Shown here piece after piece: positions 1 to 10,075 of a stretch of 64,000 nt of DNA. The position numbers and the translations under genes are program-made. How positions within the stretch are numbered: position 1 is the stretch's first letter; every line of letters starts with the position of its first letter. Where the stretch lies: the NCBI RefSeq assembly GCF_023065955.2, contig NW_026622997.1:5690001-5754000 (forward strand), written 5' to 3'. This DNA comes from Ursus arctos. Its lineage: Eukaryota; Chordata; Mammalia; Carnivora; Ursidae. Below the pieces are notes generated by a model that worked only from the letters and a program-made list of their open reading frames with translations, was not told the DNA's origin and ran no database searches.

Positions 1-3000
1 CCAACAATTGTTGTTTCTTGCCTTGTCTATTTTTGCCATTCTAACTGGCGTAAGGTGGTATCTCAGTGTGGTTTTGATTTGAATTTCCTTGATGGCTAAT
101 GATTTTGAACATTTTTTCATGTGTCTGTTAGCCATTTGTATGTCTTCATTGGAAAAGTGTCTGTTCATATCTTCTGCCCATTTTTTGATTTGTTTATTTG
201 TTTCTCGTGTATTGAGTTTGAGAAGTTCTTTGTAGATCTTGGATACCAGTCCTTTATCTGTAGTGTCATTTGCAAATATATTCTCCCATTCCGTGGGCTG
301 CCTCTTAGTTTTTCTGACTGTTTCCTTGGATGTGCAGAAACTTTTAATCTTGATGAAGTCCCATAAATTCATTTTATCTTTTGTTTCTCTTGCCTTTGGG
401 GATGTGTCATGAAAAAGGTTGCTTTGGCCGATGTCGTAGAGGTTGTTGCCTATGTTCTCCTCTAGAATTTTGATGGATTCCTGTCTCACATCGAGGTCTT
501 TCATCCATTTGGAGTTTATTTTTGTGTATGGTGTGAGATAGTGGTCAAGTTTCATTCTCTTGCATGTAGCTGTCCAATTTTCCCAGCACCATTTATTGAA
601 GAGACTGTCTTTTTCCCACCGGATGTTTTTTCCTGCTTTATCAAATATTAGTTGCCCAAAGAGCTGAGGGTCCATTTCTGGGCTCTCTATTCTGTTCCAT
701 TGGTCTATGTGTCTGTTTTTGTGCCAGTACCATGCTGTCTTTGTGATCACAGCTTTGTAGTACAGCTCGAAATCCGGCATTGTGATGCCCCCAGCTTTGT
801 TTTTCCTTTTCAACAGTTCCTTGGAGATTCGGGGCCTTTTCTGTTTCCATACAAATTTAAGGACTGTTTGTTCCAGTTCTTTGAAAAATGTCCTTGGTAT
901 TTTGATCGGGATAGCATTGAAAGTGTAGATTGCTCTGGGTAGCATGGACATTTTAACTATATTAATTCTTCCGATCCATGAGCATGGAATATCTTTCCAT
1001 CTTTTTATGTCTTCCTCAATGTCTTTTAAGAGTGATTTATAGTTTCTAGAATATAGGTCCTTTACGTCTCTGGTTAAGTTAATTCCAAGGTAACGTATGG
1101 TTTTTGGTGCTATTGTAAATGGGATGGATTCCCTAATTTCTCTTTCTTCGGTCTCGTTATTCGTGTACAGAAATGCAACTGATTTCTGAGCATTTATTTT
1201 GTATCCTGCCACGTTACTGAATTGCTCTATAACTTCTAATAGTTTGGGAGTGGCTTCTTTTGGGTTTTCCATATAGAGTATCATGTCATCTGCAAAGAGA
1301 GACATTTTGACTTCTTTGCCTATTTGAATACCTTTGATCCCTTTTTGTCGTCTGATTGCTGTTGCAAGGACTTCTAGTACTATGTTGAATAATAGTGGCG
1401 AGAGTGGGCATCCTTGTCGAGTTCCTGATCTTAAGGGAAAGGCTTCCAGCTTTTCCCCATTGAGAATAATATTTGCAGTAGGCTTTTCATAGATGGCTTT
1501 TATGAGATTGAGAAATGTACCTTCTATTCCTACACTCTGAAGGGTTTTAATCAGGAAAGGATGCTGTATTTTGTCAAATGCTTTTTCGGCATCGATTGAA
1601 AGGATCATATGGTTCCTGAGTCTTTTCTTGTTGATATGATGTATCACGCTGATTGATTTGCGAATATTGAACCACGCTTGCATCCCAGGTATGAATCCCA
1701 CTTGATCGTGATGGATAATCCTTTTAATGTACTGTTGGATTCTATTAGCAAGTATCTTGTTGAGGATTTTGGCGTCCATATTCATTAGGGAAATCGGTCT
1801 GTAATTCTCCTTTTTGATGGGGTCTTTGCCTGGTTTGGGGATCAAGGTAATATTGGCCTCATAGAATGAGTTTGGTAGCTTTCCTTCTGTTTCTATTTTT
1901 TGAAATAGCTTTAGGAGAATAGGTATTATTTCTTCTTTGAATGTTTGGTAGAATTCCCCAGGAAAACCGTCCGGGCCTGGAGTTTTGTTATTTGGAAGGT
2001 TGTTTATCACTGACTCAATTTCTTCATAATTAATTGGCCTGTTTAAGGAATCAATTTCTTCCGGTTTCAACCTTGGTAGTTTATAGGTTTCCAGGAAGGA
2101 TTCCATCTCTTCCAGATTGCTTAGTTTATTGGCATATAGCTGTTGATAAAAATTTCTAATAATCCTTCCAATTTCAATGGTGCTCGTCGTGACCTCTCCT
2201 TTTTCATTCATAATTTTAATAATCTGGGTCCTTTCTCTTTTCTTTTGGATAAGTCTTGCTAGTGGTCTGTCAATTTTATTGATTCTCTCAAAGAACCAGC
2301 TTCTAGTCCTGTTGATCTGCTCTACTGTACTTCTGGTTTCTGCTTGATTGATTTCAGCTCTAATTTTGGTCAACTGCTTCCTCGTGCGTGGATTAGGCCT
2401 GTCCCTCTGTTGCTGTTCCAGCTTCTTGAGGTGAGAATATAAAAACTGCATTTTAGATTTTTCTATTCTTTTGAGTGAGGCTTGGATGGCTATGTATTTC
2501 CCCCTTAGGACTGCCTTTGCAGTATCCCATAGGTTTTGGACTGTTGTATTTTCATTCTCATTGGTCTCCATAAATTGTTTAATTTGATTTTTGATTTCCT
2601 GGTTTATCGAGTCATTCCTGAGCAGGATGGTTCTTAGTCTCCAAGTGTTTGAGTTTCTTCCAAATTTTTCCTTGTGGTTGAGTTCCAATTTCAGAGCGTT
2701 GTGGTCTGAGAATATGCAGGGGATAATTTCAATCTTTTGGTATCGGTTGAGACCTGTTTTGTGTCCCAGAACATGGTCTATTCTTGAGAATGTTCCATGG
2801 GCATTAGAGTAGAATGAGTATTCTTTGGTTCTGGGGTGTAGTGTTCTATATATATCTATGAGGTCCAACTCGTCGAGTATGGCATTCAAAGCCTTTGATT
2901 CTTTGCTTAGTTTTTGCCAGGGTGTTCTGTCTATTTCTGATAGTGGAGTGTTGAGGTCCCCTACTATTAATGTATTTTTATTTATATGTCTCTTTATTCT

Positions 3001-3390
3001 GGTTAAGAGTTGGCTTGTGTATCTTGCTGCTCCCCTGTTGGGGGCATATATATTTATAATTGTCATATCCACTTGTTGAATACTTCCCTTAAGAATAATA
3101 TAGTGCCCTTCTGCATCTCTAAGTATAGTCTGTAGTTTAAAATCCAATTTATCTGATATGAGAATTGCTACCCCAGCTTTCTTTTGAGGTCCATTTGCGT
3201 GAAAGATGGTACTCCATCCCCTTACTCTCAGTCTGAATGCATCTTTGGGTTTGAAATGAGTCTCTTGTAGACAGCAAATAGATGGGTCATTTCTTTTTAT
3301 CCAATCTGCAACCCTGTGGCGTTTTACGGGATGGTTCAAACCATTTACATTAAGACTGATTACTGAGAGATATGATTTTAATGTTGCCAT
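1..3390 (-). CDS. LINE-1 ORF2p (endonuclease/reverse transcriptase), uninterrupted, C-terminus cut by window edge
   Basis: I translated the minus strand codon by codon from the ATG at 3390-3388 to base 1 and found 1130 codons with no stop. ORF2p nicks target DNA and reverse-transcribes L1 RNA at the nick. The apurinic-type endonuclease residues sit at the same numbers as in human ORF2p: N14, E43 (LQETHF), D145 and N147 (GDLNTP), D205 (SRIDH) and S228-D229-H230. The reverse transcriptase has D600 ([10 protein letters not shown]) and the catalytic FADD at 699-702 (bases 1285-1296), one residue earlier than in human. The last visible codons (RNNNCW) enter the C-terminal cysteine-rich segment. 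Family length is about 1275 residues, so roughly 145 codons lie left of the window. An in-frame TGA just upstream supports this start. Odd points are GMQAWF where other copies here read GMQGWF or GLQGWF, and one Glu fewer before FADD. Confidence 0.95.
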   Translation of the reverse strand, partial: MATLKSYLSVISLNVNGLNHPVKRHRVADWIKRNDPSICCLQETHFKPKDAFRLRVRGWSTIFHANGPQKKAGVAILISDKLDFKLQTILRDAEGHYIILKGSIQQVDMTIINIYAPNRGAARYTSQLLTRIKRHINKNTLIVGDLNTPLSEIDRTPWQKLSKESKALNAILDELDLIDIYRTLHPRTKEYSFYSNAHGTFSRIDHVLGHKTGLNRYQKIEIIPCIFSDHNALKLELNHKEKFGRNSNTWRLRTILLRNDSINQEIKNQIKQFMETNENENTTVQNLWDTAKAVLRGKYIAIQASLKRIEKSKMQFLYSHLKKLEQQQRDRPNPRTRKQLTKIRAEINQAETRSTVEQINRTRSWFFERINKIDRPLARLIQKKRERTQIIKIMNEKGEVTTSTIEIGRIIRNFYQQLYANKLSNLEEMESFLETYKLPRLKPEEIDSLNRPINYEEIESVINNLPNNKTPGPDGFPGEFYQTFKEEIIPILLKLFQKIETEGKLPNSFYEANITLIPKPGKDPIKKENYRPISLMNMDAKILNKILANRIQQYIKRIIHHDQVGFIPGMQAWFNIRKSISVIHHINKKRLRNHMILSIDAEKAFDKIQHPFLIKTLQSVGIEGTFLNLIKAIYEKPTANIILNGEKLEAFPLRSGTRQGCPLSPLLFNIVLEVLATAIRRQKGIKGIQIGKEVKMSLFADDMILYMENPKEATPKLLEVIEQFSNVAGYKINAQKSVAFLYTNNETEEREIRESIPFTIAPKTIRYLGINLTRDVKDLYSRNYKSLLKDIEEDIKRWKDIPCSWIGRINIVKMSMLPRAIYTFNAIPIKIPRTFFKELEQTVLKFVWKQKRPRISKELLKRKNKAGGITMPDFELYYKAVITKTAWYWHKNRHIDQWNRIESPEMDPQLFGQLIFDKAGKNIRWEKDSLFNKWCWENWTATCKRMKLDHYLTPYTKINSKWMKDLDVRQESIKILEENIGNNLYDIGQSNLFHDTSPKARETKDKMNLWDFIKIKSFCTSKETVRKTKRQPTEWENIFANDTTDKGLVSKIYKELLKLNTRETNKQIKKWAEDMNRHFSNEDIQMANRHMKKCSKSLAIKEIQIKTTLRYHLTPVRMAKIDKARNNNCW

Positions 3391-3461
3391 GTTGCCACTA
3401 AAGTCTTTTTTGTATTGGCTGTGACTTTCTGTTCTGTATCACTCTTGGGGCCTTTTTACTT

Positions 3462-4364
3462 TTATAGAACCCCCCGTAATATCTCCTGTAGGGCTGGTTT
3501 CGTGGTTACAAAATTGGTTAGTGACTGGCGATTCTGAAATGTCTTTATTTCTCCATCAATTCTGAATGACAGCCTTGCTGGATAAAGGATCCTTGGCTGC
3601 ATGTTTTTCTCTGAAAGAGCTTTAAATATGCTCCCCCAACCCTTTCTCTCATTCCAGGTCTGTGTAGACAGGTCTGACGTAATTCTGATGCTTTTGCCTT
3701 GGTACGTGAGAAATTTCTTTGCCCTGGCCGCTTTCAATACTGTATCCTTGCATCTAATATTTGCGAATTGCACTATGACGTGACGTGGCGTAGGTTTGTC
3801 ATGGTTGAGCTTGGGAGGGGTCCTCTCTGCCTCTTGGACACGAATGTTTGTTTCCCTTGCTAGATTAGGGAAGTTTTCAGCTACAATTTGTTCAAATATC
3901 TCTTCTAGACCTCTGTTTTTCTCCACCCCCTCGGGGATGCCGATGATTCTAACATTGGATCGTTTCATTGAGTCAGTAATCTCCCGTAACCTACATTCGT
4001 GGGCGTGGATTTTTTTAAGACCATCTTCTATTTTCATTTTTTCCTCTATTAACCCATCCTCCAATTCACTAACCCGTTCCTCTGCTTCTGTGACCCTGGC
4101 CGTCAGAGCCTCTAGTTTTGCCTGCATTTGGCTCATAGAATTTTTAATTTCTGTCAGATTCGCTCTCATTTCTGTCCTTAGGGATTCTATATTCTCAGTA
4201 ACCTTTTCGTTAATAGTTTTTTCAATTCTACTCATCATTTTGACCATCGTTACTCTGAATTCCATTTCTGATAATTTGGTTACATCCATATCCATTATTT
4301 CTGTGGCAGAGGCCACAGACTCACTGTCTTTTCTTTGCTGGGGGGGGCTTCTCCTTCTTGTCAT
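3462..4364 (-). CDS. LINE-1 ORF1p RNA-binding chaperone, intact, 300 aa
   Basis: This 300-codon frame encodes the L1 nucleic-acid chaperone that forms trimers and packages L1 RNA into the ribonucleoprotein with ORF2p. Residues about 45-135 form the heptad-rich coiled coil, with many Glu, Lys and Leu residues and motifs such as VTEAEERVSELEDG. An RRM-like domain follows at about 136-225 (NVRIIGIPEGVEK at 137-149, RHVIVQF at 204-210). The C-terminal domain ends with the conserved LSFRIDGEIKTF and TTKPALQEIL blocks. The start MTRRRSPPQQ matches the starts of the other two L1 ORF1 copies in the window. The stop at 3462-3464 lies 71 nt before the ORF2 start, which is normal L1 spacing. No frameshift or internal stop is present, whereas every other ORF1 here is broken. 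Confidence 0.96.
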   Translation of the reverse strand: MTRRRSPPQQRKDSESVASATEIMDMDVTKLSEMEFRVTMVKMMSRIEKTINEKVTENIESLRTEMRANLTEIKNSMSQMQAKLEALTARVTEAEERVSELEDGLIEEKMKIEDGLKKIHAHECRLREITDSMKRSNVRIIGIPEGVEKNRGLEEIFEQIVAENFPNLARETNIRVQEAERTPPKLNHDKPTPRHVIVQFANIRCKDTVLKAARAKKFLTYQGKSIRITSDLSTQTWNERKGWGSIFKALSEKNMQPRILYPARLSFRIDGEIKTFQNRQSLTNFVTTKPALQEILRGVL

Positions 4365-4465
4365 TCTGATGAAGAGAGGTTGCGGGGTTTCCAGAGCCCA
4401 AATTATTGACTGGGTCCCAGGCCGTGCCCCTTGTTTTATAGGGATCTTAGGGATGTGGGCTTCTT

Positions 4466-4656
4466 CTTTAAAGATTTTATTTATTTATTTATGTGGCAGC
4501 CAACCAGCAAGAGAGGGAACAGAAGCAGGGGAGTGGGAGAGGAAGAAGCAGGCTCCCAGCGGAGGAGCCCGATGAGGGACTCCTTTCCGGAACGCCGGGA
4601 TCACGCCCTAAGCCGAAGGCAGGCGCTCAATGACTGCGCCACCCAGGCGCCTGGGT
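4466..4656 (-). mobile_element. Young CAN SINE inside the L1 5' UTR
   Basis: A tRNA-derived carnivore SINE. On the plus strand it reads from the A-tail complement (aaagattttatttattt) to the complement of the tRNA-like head (gccacccaggcgcc). Perfect 12-bp target duplications tgtgggcttctt flank it at 4454-4465 and 4657-4668. The related L1 at 24190-24201 carries a single uninterrupted copy of this site, an in-window empty-site control. It lies in the same orientation as the host L1, between the promoter region and ORF1. Confidence 0.96.
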
Positions 4657-4668
4657 TGTGGGCTTCTT

Positions 4669-5485
4669 GATTTTTCAGCCTGCCTTCTGTGTTCTGGGGG
4701 AGGGGCCTGCCGCGCCGATACTCAGGCAGCCATGTTTGGGTAGAGTCTCGGCGTCCCCTGCGAGGGGGGATGGGGATGGGCACTCCCTGAGCCGGTATTT
4801 CCAGGCTTTTGTTCTCTGGCGGCTTTCCCTGGCGGTTTGCTGTGCCTCTTCTGAGAGTCAGAGCAGCAGCGGCCAAATTTCAGCCTCTGTCACAGAACAG
4901 AGGGATTGCGGCCCATTCTCTACTAATGTTCTGGCCACTTTAACTCTGTTTCTGTTGGTGCTGCTCAACCCTGCAGCGTCCCGGGATGTGCGCCCCACAC
5001 CCGGAGTCCCAGCCCTCACTTCCAGGGCCGGCGCGTCTCTGTCCTTTGTGTTTCTAATGCCGCCAGCCGCCCCGCGCGCTCCCGGATCTCCCGGTCTCAG
5101 TCTGGATCCAGTGAGCGCACCGGGATTCCGGGGTTCCGCGAGATGCCTGGTGGCGCGCGCACCCGGCTCACGGTGTCAGTCTGCTGTTTTGCGGGTGCCG
5201 TCCGCGAGCCCCGCCCGCTCTCCCGTGCAAGTGGCTACCACTTCCCGGCGCCCGAACTCGGCGGCTCCCTCCCCCTTCCGTTTATCTTCCGATATCTGTG
5301 CACAGTTTCATGGCTCCCCGCTTCGTACCTCAATACTCAGCGCTGGAGATGTTCATTTGTAGAGATCCAGATGCGTCTTCCTGCGTCTCAGGCTGGTTCC
5401 GTGGTTGTTTAGGCTGGTCTGGTACCTATCCAGCTCGACTCGGGGGACCGGCTGAAAACGGTGTCTCCTACTCCTCCGCCATCTT
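4669..5485 (-). promoter_or_regulatory. L1 5' UTR/promoter region, CpG-rich, YY1-like start motif
   Basis: This is the outer part of the L1 5' UTR, where mammalian L1s keep their internal RNA polymerase II promoter. It is dense in CpG, especially 4980-5280. The homologous stretch of the nested L1 (about 24480-25000) has lost many of these CpGs to TpG or CpA. On the minus strand the element starts AAGATGGCGGAGG (5473-5485), which contains the AAGATGGC core of the YY1 site that positions initiation in human L1. Promoter function is inferred from the family. Confidence 0.7.
5054..5362 (+). other. Antisense ORF in the L1 5' UTR (ORF0-like position, unproven)
   Basis: On the strand opposite the L1, a frame is open from about 4658 to 5362; the first in-frame ATG I place is at about 5054, giving about 102 codons. 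Its last about 50 codons align in the same frame, with the same stop, to the antisense frame of the nested L1 ending at 24955 (both end TSILSAGDVHL). Primate L1s carry a short antisense ORF0 in the 5' UTR, so the position is suggestive. Shared ancestry and high GC could equally explain the open frame. The sequence is not similar to any protein I know. Confidence 0.25.
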
Positions 5486-5968
5486 AACTCAGGAGTTATT
5501 CTACATTTGTTTTTTTTTTTAAACTTTTAAACTATTATTGTAAATCTAATTGTTGAGATCTCTCTTTAGTATTTATTGCAAGACAGGTCTAATGGTAATG
5601 AACTCTCAGTTTTGTTTGTTCAGGAAAGTCTTTATTCCTCCTTCATTTCTGAAGGAAAGCTTTGCCAGGTATAGAATTCTTGGCTGACAACTCTTTTCTT
5701 TCAATCCTTTGAGTATATCATCCCATTCTCTCCTGGCCTGGAAAATTTCTGTTGAGAAATCTGTAATAATGGGGATTTCCTTGTATATAACTTCTCTCTT
5801 TTCTCTTGCTGCTCTTAAAATTCTTTCTCTTTCTTTGACTTTTGAAATTTAATTATAATGTGTCATGGTGTAGCCCTATTCAGGTTCAACCTATTTGGGG
5901 TTCTTTGAGACTCATGGATCTGGATGTCTTTTTCTGCTTCCAGGAAAGTTTTCAGCCATATTGCTTTA

Positions 5969-6783
5969 TTTACTTATTTTTATTATTTATTTATTTTCAT
6001 TTTTTAAAATTTAAATTTAATTAGCCAACATATAGTACATCATTAGTTTTTGATGTAATGTTTATTAGTTGTGTATAACACCCAGTGCTCATCATATCAT
6101 GTGCCCTCCTTAATGCTCATCACTTAGGTACACCATCCCCCCACCCACCTCCCTTTCCACAACCCTCAGTTTGTTTCCCAGAGTCAAGAGTCTCATATGG
6201 TTTGCCTCCTTCTCTGACTTCTTCACATTCAGTTTTCCCTCCCTTCCCTGATGAACCTCTGTGCTATTCTTTATATTCCAAATATGAGTGAAACCATATG
6301 ATAATTGTCTTTTTCTGCTTGACTTAATTCACTTTGCATAATACACTCCAGTTCCATCCATGTCGATGTAAATGGTAGGTATTTATCCTTTCTGATGACT
6401 GAGTAATATTCCATCGTATATATGAACCACATCTTTTCTATCCATTCATCTGTTGAAGGACATCTCAGCTCCTTCCACAGTTTGGCTGTTGTGAACTTGT
6501 TGCTATGAACATTGGGGTGCATGTGGCCCTTTTTTTCACTACATCTGTATCTTTGGTGTAAATACCCAGTTGTGCAATTGCTGGGTCATAGGCTAGTTCT
6601 ATTTTTAACTTTTGGAGGAACATCCATACTGTTTCCCAGCATTCCCACCAACAGTGTGAAAGGGTTCCCCTTTCTCCACATCCTCACCAACATTTGTTGT
6701 TCCCTGTCTTGTTAATTTTAGCCATTGTAACTGTTGTAAGGTGGTATCTCATTGTGGTTTTGTTTTGTATTTCCCTGATCAGT
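5969..6783 (-). mobile_element. 5'-truncated L1 (3' UTR and ORF2 C-terminus) inserted in old L1M
   Basis: The plus strand shows the complement of an A-rich tail (about 5969-6020), a pyrimidine-rich L1 3' UTR to about 6270, then the ORF2 C-terminal region to 6783. Direct 12-bp target duplications catattgcttta flank it at 5957-5968 and 6784-6795. Sequence outside both duplications belongs to the same old L1M ORF1, which confirms a simple insertion. Confidence 0.92.
6271..6522 (-). pseudogene. LINE-1 ORF2p C-terminal fragment
   Basis: The last about 80 codons of an L1 ORF2, including the conserved [19 protein letters not shown] block and the natural C-terminus near LSQAEKDNYHMVSL. It belongs to the 5'-truncated insertion around it. 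More upstream ORF2 sequence (6523-6783) is present but out of frame. No enzymatic domain remains, so it is a dead fragment. Confidence 0.9.
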
Positions 6784-6862
6784 CATATTGCTTTACATAT
6801 ACTTTCTCTCTTCTCTTTTTCTTTTCCTTCTGGGATTCCCATAAAGCAAATATGCTTTCTTT

Positions 6863-7274
6863 TTATTGTGTTCTATAATCCCTGTAGGTTTTCTTCATTC
6901 TTTTCTCTTTTTGTTCCTCTGACTGGGTAATAATTTCCAATGTCCTATCCTCCAGATCACTGATTCTTTCTCTTGCATGGTCCAGTCCACTTTTGAAACT
7001 CTTTATTGAGTTCTTCAGTTCAATTATTATATTTTTAAACTGCAAGATTTCTTTTCTTTCTTTTTTTTTTGATGATTGTTATTTCCTTGTCAAATTTCTC
7101 TTTTTGTTCATGCATTGCTTTCCTATTTTTGTTTAGTTGTCTGTTTGTGTTTTCTTGTAGGTCACTAAACTTCCTTAAGAAGATCATTCTGAATTCTTTG
7201 TTTGATAGTTCATGGATCTCCATTTCTTTAGGGTCAGTTATTGGAGCTTTATTAGTTTCCTTTGGTGATGTCAT
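6863..7274 (-). pseudogene. Ancient L1 ORF1 coiled-coil remnant
   Basis: Two overlapping out-of-register frames (7274-7035 and 7045-6863) together cover the N-terminal and coiled-coil part of an L1M ORF1. The first has KEMEIHELSNKEFRMIFLRK, the typical L1 ORF1 N-terminal helix, then KFSDLQENTNRQLNK. The second has an RERISDLEDRTLEI coiled-coil block. The frame change near 7040 and the absence of a joined RRM show it is inactive. Confidence 0.75.
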
Positions 7275-9169
7275 ATTTACCTGATATTTTGCAGTCCTTG
7301 ATTTCTTGTGTTAGTATCCGTACATTTGAGTAACAGGGTTCTTCTTTTAGAGTTTACAGATTTGCTTTGACAGAGATAGTCTGTCACCAGTCAGTTCAGT
7401 TTAGGTTTCTGGATGTGTTTGCTAGTAATGTCTTTGGGCAGGTGGGGCCTGCTGTGATGAGGTAACTGTTCAAACTCTGAGGACAGGGGTGGGAGGTGGT
7501 GTGCCACTGGCTAAAAGCAGTTGCATAGGACTGCTGGCTTGGTAGGATGGGCTCCACAGTGGCCTGAATTCTCTGGTCAGTCTAACTGGAGGGTTGGGAC
7601 TGGGAACCATATTCAGTAGTAGTTGGGGGCTATGAATTAGCTTTCCTGACAGGCAGGACAGCAGCCCAGGACCTAGAGCCTGTACAACTCATTGTTTGGG
7701 GGTCCAAATGAGGCCTGAGCGTGCACTGAATTCCCTGGTCAGTTAAAAAAGTCTCAGCCATTATTCCTTTGAGTATACTTTTTAATATATGGTGTTACCA
7801 GTTTTTCTCTGCAGATGGACGAAACCCAAAATCTGTGCTTTCTTTTCAATTTTCATTGTACATAAGGATATTGAATATCTATGCAGCTGTCCATGTGCTC
7901 TGGTTAGGTTCCCTGGTTGGACAGGCTGAAGATTATATTCAGAGATGAGTGGGACTATGAATTAGATTCCCTCTTCAGTGCAGAGGCAGAAGCAACTCTA
8001 GGGTTGGTAAAACTCTTTGTTGTCTTAACTCAAGCTGATCTGCACTCCAAGTTCCTTGGATGAATAGGGCCACTGGCTTTTTTCTGCAAACTATTTGCTC
8101 TATCTGCCCCTTTCTTGGCTCCAGGTCCACTGGGCTGCACAGCTTTTAGGTGTTTTTACCAGCCCATCTGGTCAGATGTGGCCAGAAGACATTCACTACC
8201 ATGGATGGGGCTATTTTCCAGCCTAGGTGGGAAAGAGACAGGCCACTCCAGACAACTCTCAATTTCCCAAACAGGATATCCAGTTGGAGTGGTCAGGAGC
8301 TACTCTCATGCTTGTCTGTGAATTAATCCCTCTGCTCCTGTGTAGCATGGGAAGACTCCATACCTGGCACTTGCTTTGCTGTGGGGGTGATCAGCTCTGC
8401 CTGCCCAACTTTCAGCTCAATTGCTGCTGGGCTGCACAGCTACTAGCAGTTGTCACCAGGTCTTCTGGTCAGATGAGGTTGAAAGTCACTCTCCACAGTG
8501 GGCTGGGCTGTGACTCAGCACCTTGCCTGAGTGTGGGCAAACTGGGCTCCAGGGCTGGCAAAACTCCTCACTTGAAGTTCCAAACCAGGCAGATCTACAC
8601 TTTACTGAGTTCCATGGTCAGAATACACCCCTGACTTGTTTCTGCAGATGAGCAAAACCTATGGTTGGAATTACTACTTATGTGCTGCAGGTATTAACTT
8701 GGTCTGCCAAGATTCATGTGCTGGTTGTTGCAAAACCCTTCCTACTTCTCTGTAATAGTCAGGCTCCCAGTGGTTGGGCCACCCAGATTCCCCTGCAATC
8801 TCCATGGTGCAAGATCAGAGTAGGACCTCCCATAAAGTTACCCACAATGCTGGAGCAGGAGATGGCACTGGCTGTCCCCCACTCCAAGTTTTCTTTTCTC
8901 ACTAGAGGATGTGGAGGCTTAGTGGAGCCTCTCTGTGTGTTGCTGCACTGTCCTGGGGAAGGAGTAATGTGGTCGATGTGTAGCCATTTCTCTTACGCTT
9001 CTAATGCAGTCTGTCTTGGTCTCTGAGTTGCAGGAAGGTGCTTCAGCCTCACCCTCATGTTCTAGGATTCTCTCAGTGGTATCTGGTTTTTGGAGAGATG
9101 TTAGTTGGTCTTCCTATGAGGGAGCAAAGTCAGGAATGACCTATGTCACCGTTTTGATGGTATCACTAT

Positions 9170-10075
9170 CTATGTAAATAAATTTTACATAAATATTTGT
9201 AGTATTTAATACTTAAGTTAATATTAACTTAATACTTAACTTAAATATTTAAGTTAACATAAAATAAATCCACGAAATAAAATCATAGAAGTAAATTTTC
9301 CTCAATATGTTATACAGTACATTTATGTTATACATTGTAAAATAATTATAACTTTTAACAATATCTGATCATTCATAATGTTCCCACCCAACAGCCATAT
9401 TCAGCCAATGTAGTATAATCTGTTGTATTTTATCAACTGTTTATCCCACAATTTGCTATAATTTAACCCAATTCAGAAATTATGTTTTTCACACCAAGAG
9501 ATACACCCAATTTTCCCTCTGGGAAAAGACAACTGAATTTTTTTTTAGAGTAGCCAGATGTCCAGTTTTAAATTAGGCTGTCTGGTATTTGAGCTTTTAT
9601 ACTATAAACAGATTAAGAAAACTGTGCATGCAGTTATGGCAAATAAATTCTAATTAAATCACCTTCATCATTACATGACATAACTAGATCTGCTCACTCT
9701 CTTGAAGTTCTCAGGAGACTGGCCCCAGGACACAGAGTCAAGTCCTCCTAGCACCTGGGCCACACTGGTGTAACCTGATTTTAAATTTACACTGACTTCC
9801 CTGCCAGGAAACAGGCAACCTCATGAAAGAGAAGTGTGTTCTCATTGTAAAACTGTGATTCATTGGAGAAAGTTTTCATTTTTCTAGTATATAGCAATAT
9901 TGTTTTGTGGGTAAAGAATGCCTGATAGCTTTATTTTAAAAACATGTTGATTGCCATACAACAAATCTTTCTTTCTTTTTTTGTCAGAGTTTAAAGTGTT
10001 TTCTTTAATTTAAAAATATTAATGTTCTTTTTAGCATTTTCTTGTAAAAGTAAAATGTCTGGCAGTGCTTAGTTA
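9170..10075. other. Unique AT-rich DNA, no gene seen
   Basis: No repeat family or coding frame is recognised. Two adjacent short perfect palindromes occur at 9213-9232 and 9236-9257, in an AT-rich patch with repeated ttaagttaa motifs. The rest looks like ordinary intergenic sequence. Confidence 0.6.

Larger units (their letters stand above)
1..5485 (-). mobile_element. Young near-intact LINE-1, 5' end complete, 3' end beyond window
   Basis: The plus strand here is the antisense of a LINE-1. Read on the minus strand it runs 5' UTR (5485 to about 4365), ORF1 (4364-3462), a 71-nt spacer, then ORF2 from 3390 off the left edge. The 5' end is placed at 5485 because this L1 and the copy at 18626-25085 both begin with AAGATGGCGGAGGAG and differ immediately beyond. 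ORF1 and the visible ORF2 have no stop or frameshift, and the 5' UTR keeps many CpGs, so it is the youngest L1 in the window. The only obvious damage is a SINE in the 5' UTR. The flank beyond 5485 is the ORF1 end of an old L1M, so this copy appears to have inserted into that element. The opposite target-site duplication and the poly(A) tail are not visible. Confidence 0.95.
5486..9169 (-). mobile_element. Ancient L1M element, 5' half (ORF1 remnant and 5' UTR)
   Basis: Antisense L1 of an older family. The ORF1 C-terminal part covers about 5530-5950, the coiled-coil part 6796-7290, and a long 5' UTR runs to about 9169, ending near the plus-strand motif gttttgatggtatcac that I recognise as a typical old L1 5' end. 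It is interrupted at 5969-6783 by a truncated L1. The young L1 at 1-5485 starts within it, so its ORF2 half should lie left of the window. Divergence is high, and ORF1 is broken by stops and indels. Confidence 0.75.

Noticed and set aside
121..3079. Plus-strand open frames across the first L1
   Set aside because: They are antisense shadows of ORF2. The minus-strand frame from 3390 to 1 is open throughout and has all catalytic motifs.
3796..4575. 259-codon plus-strand frame
   Set aside because: It is the mirror of the intact ORF1 coiled coil plus part of the SINE, with no domain of its own.
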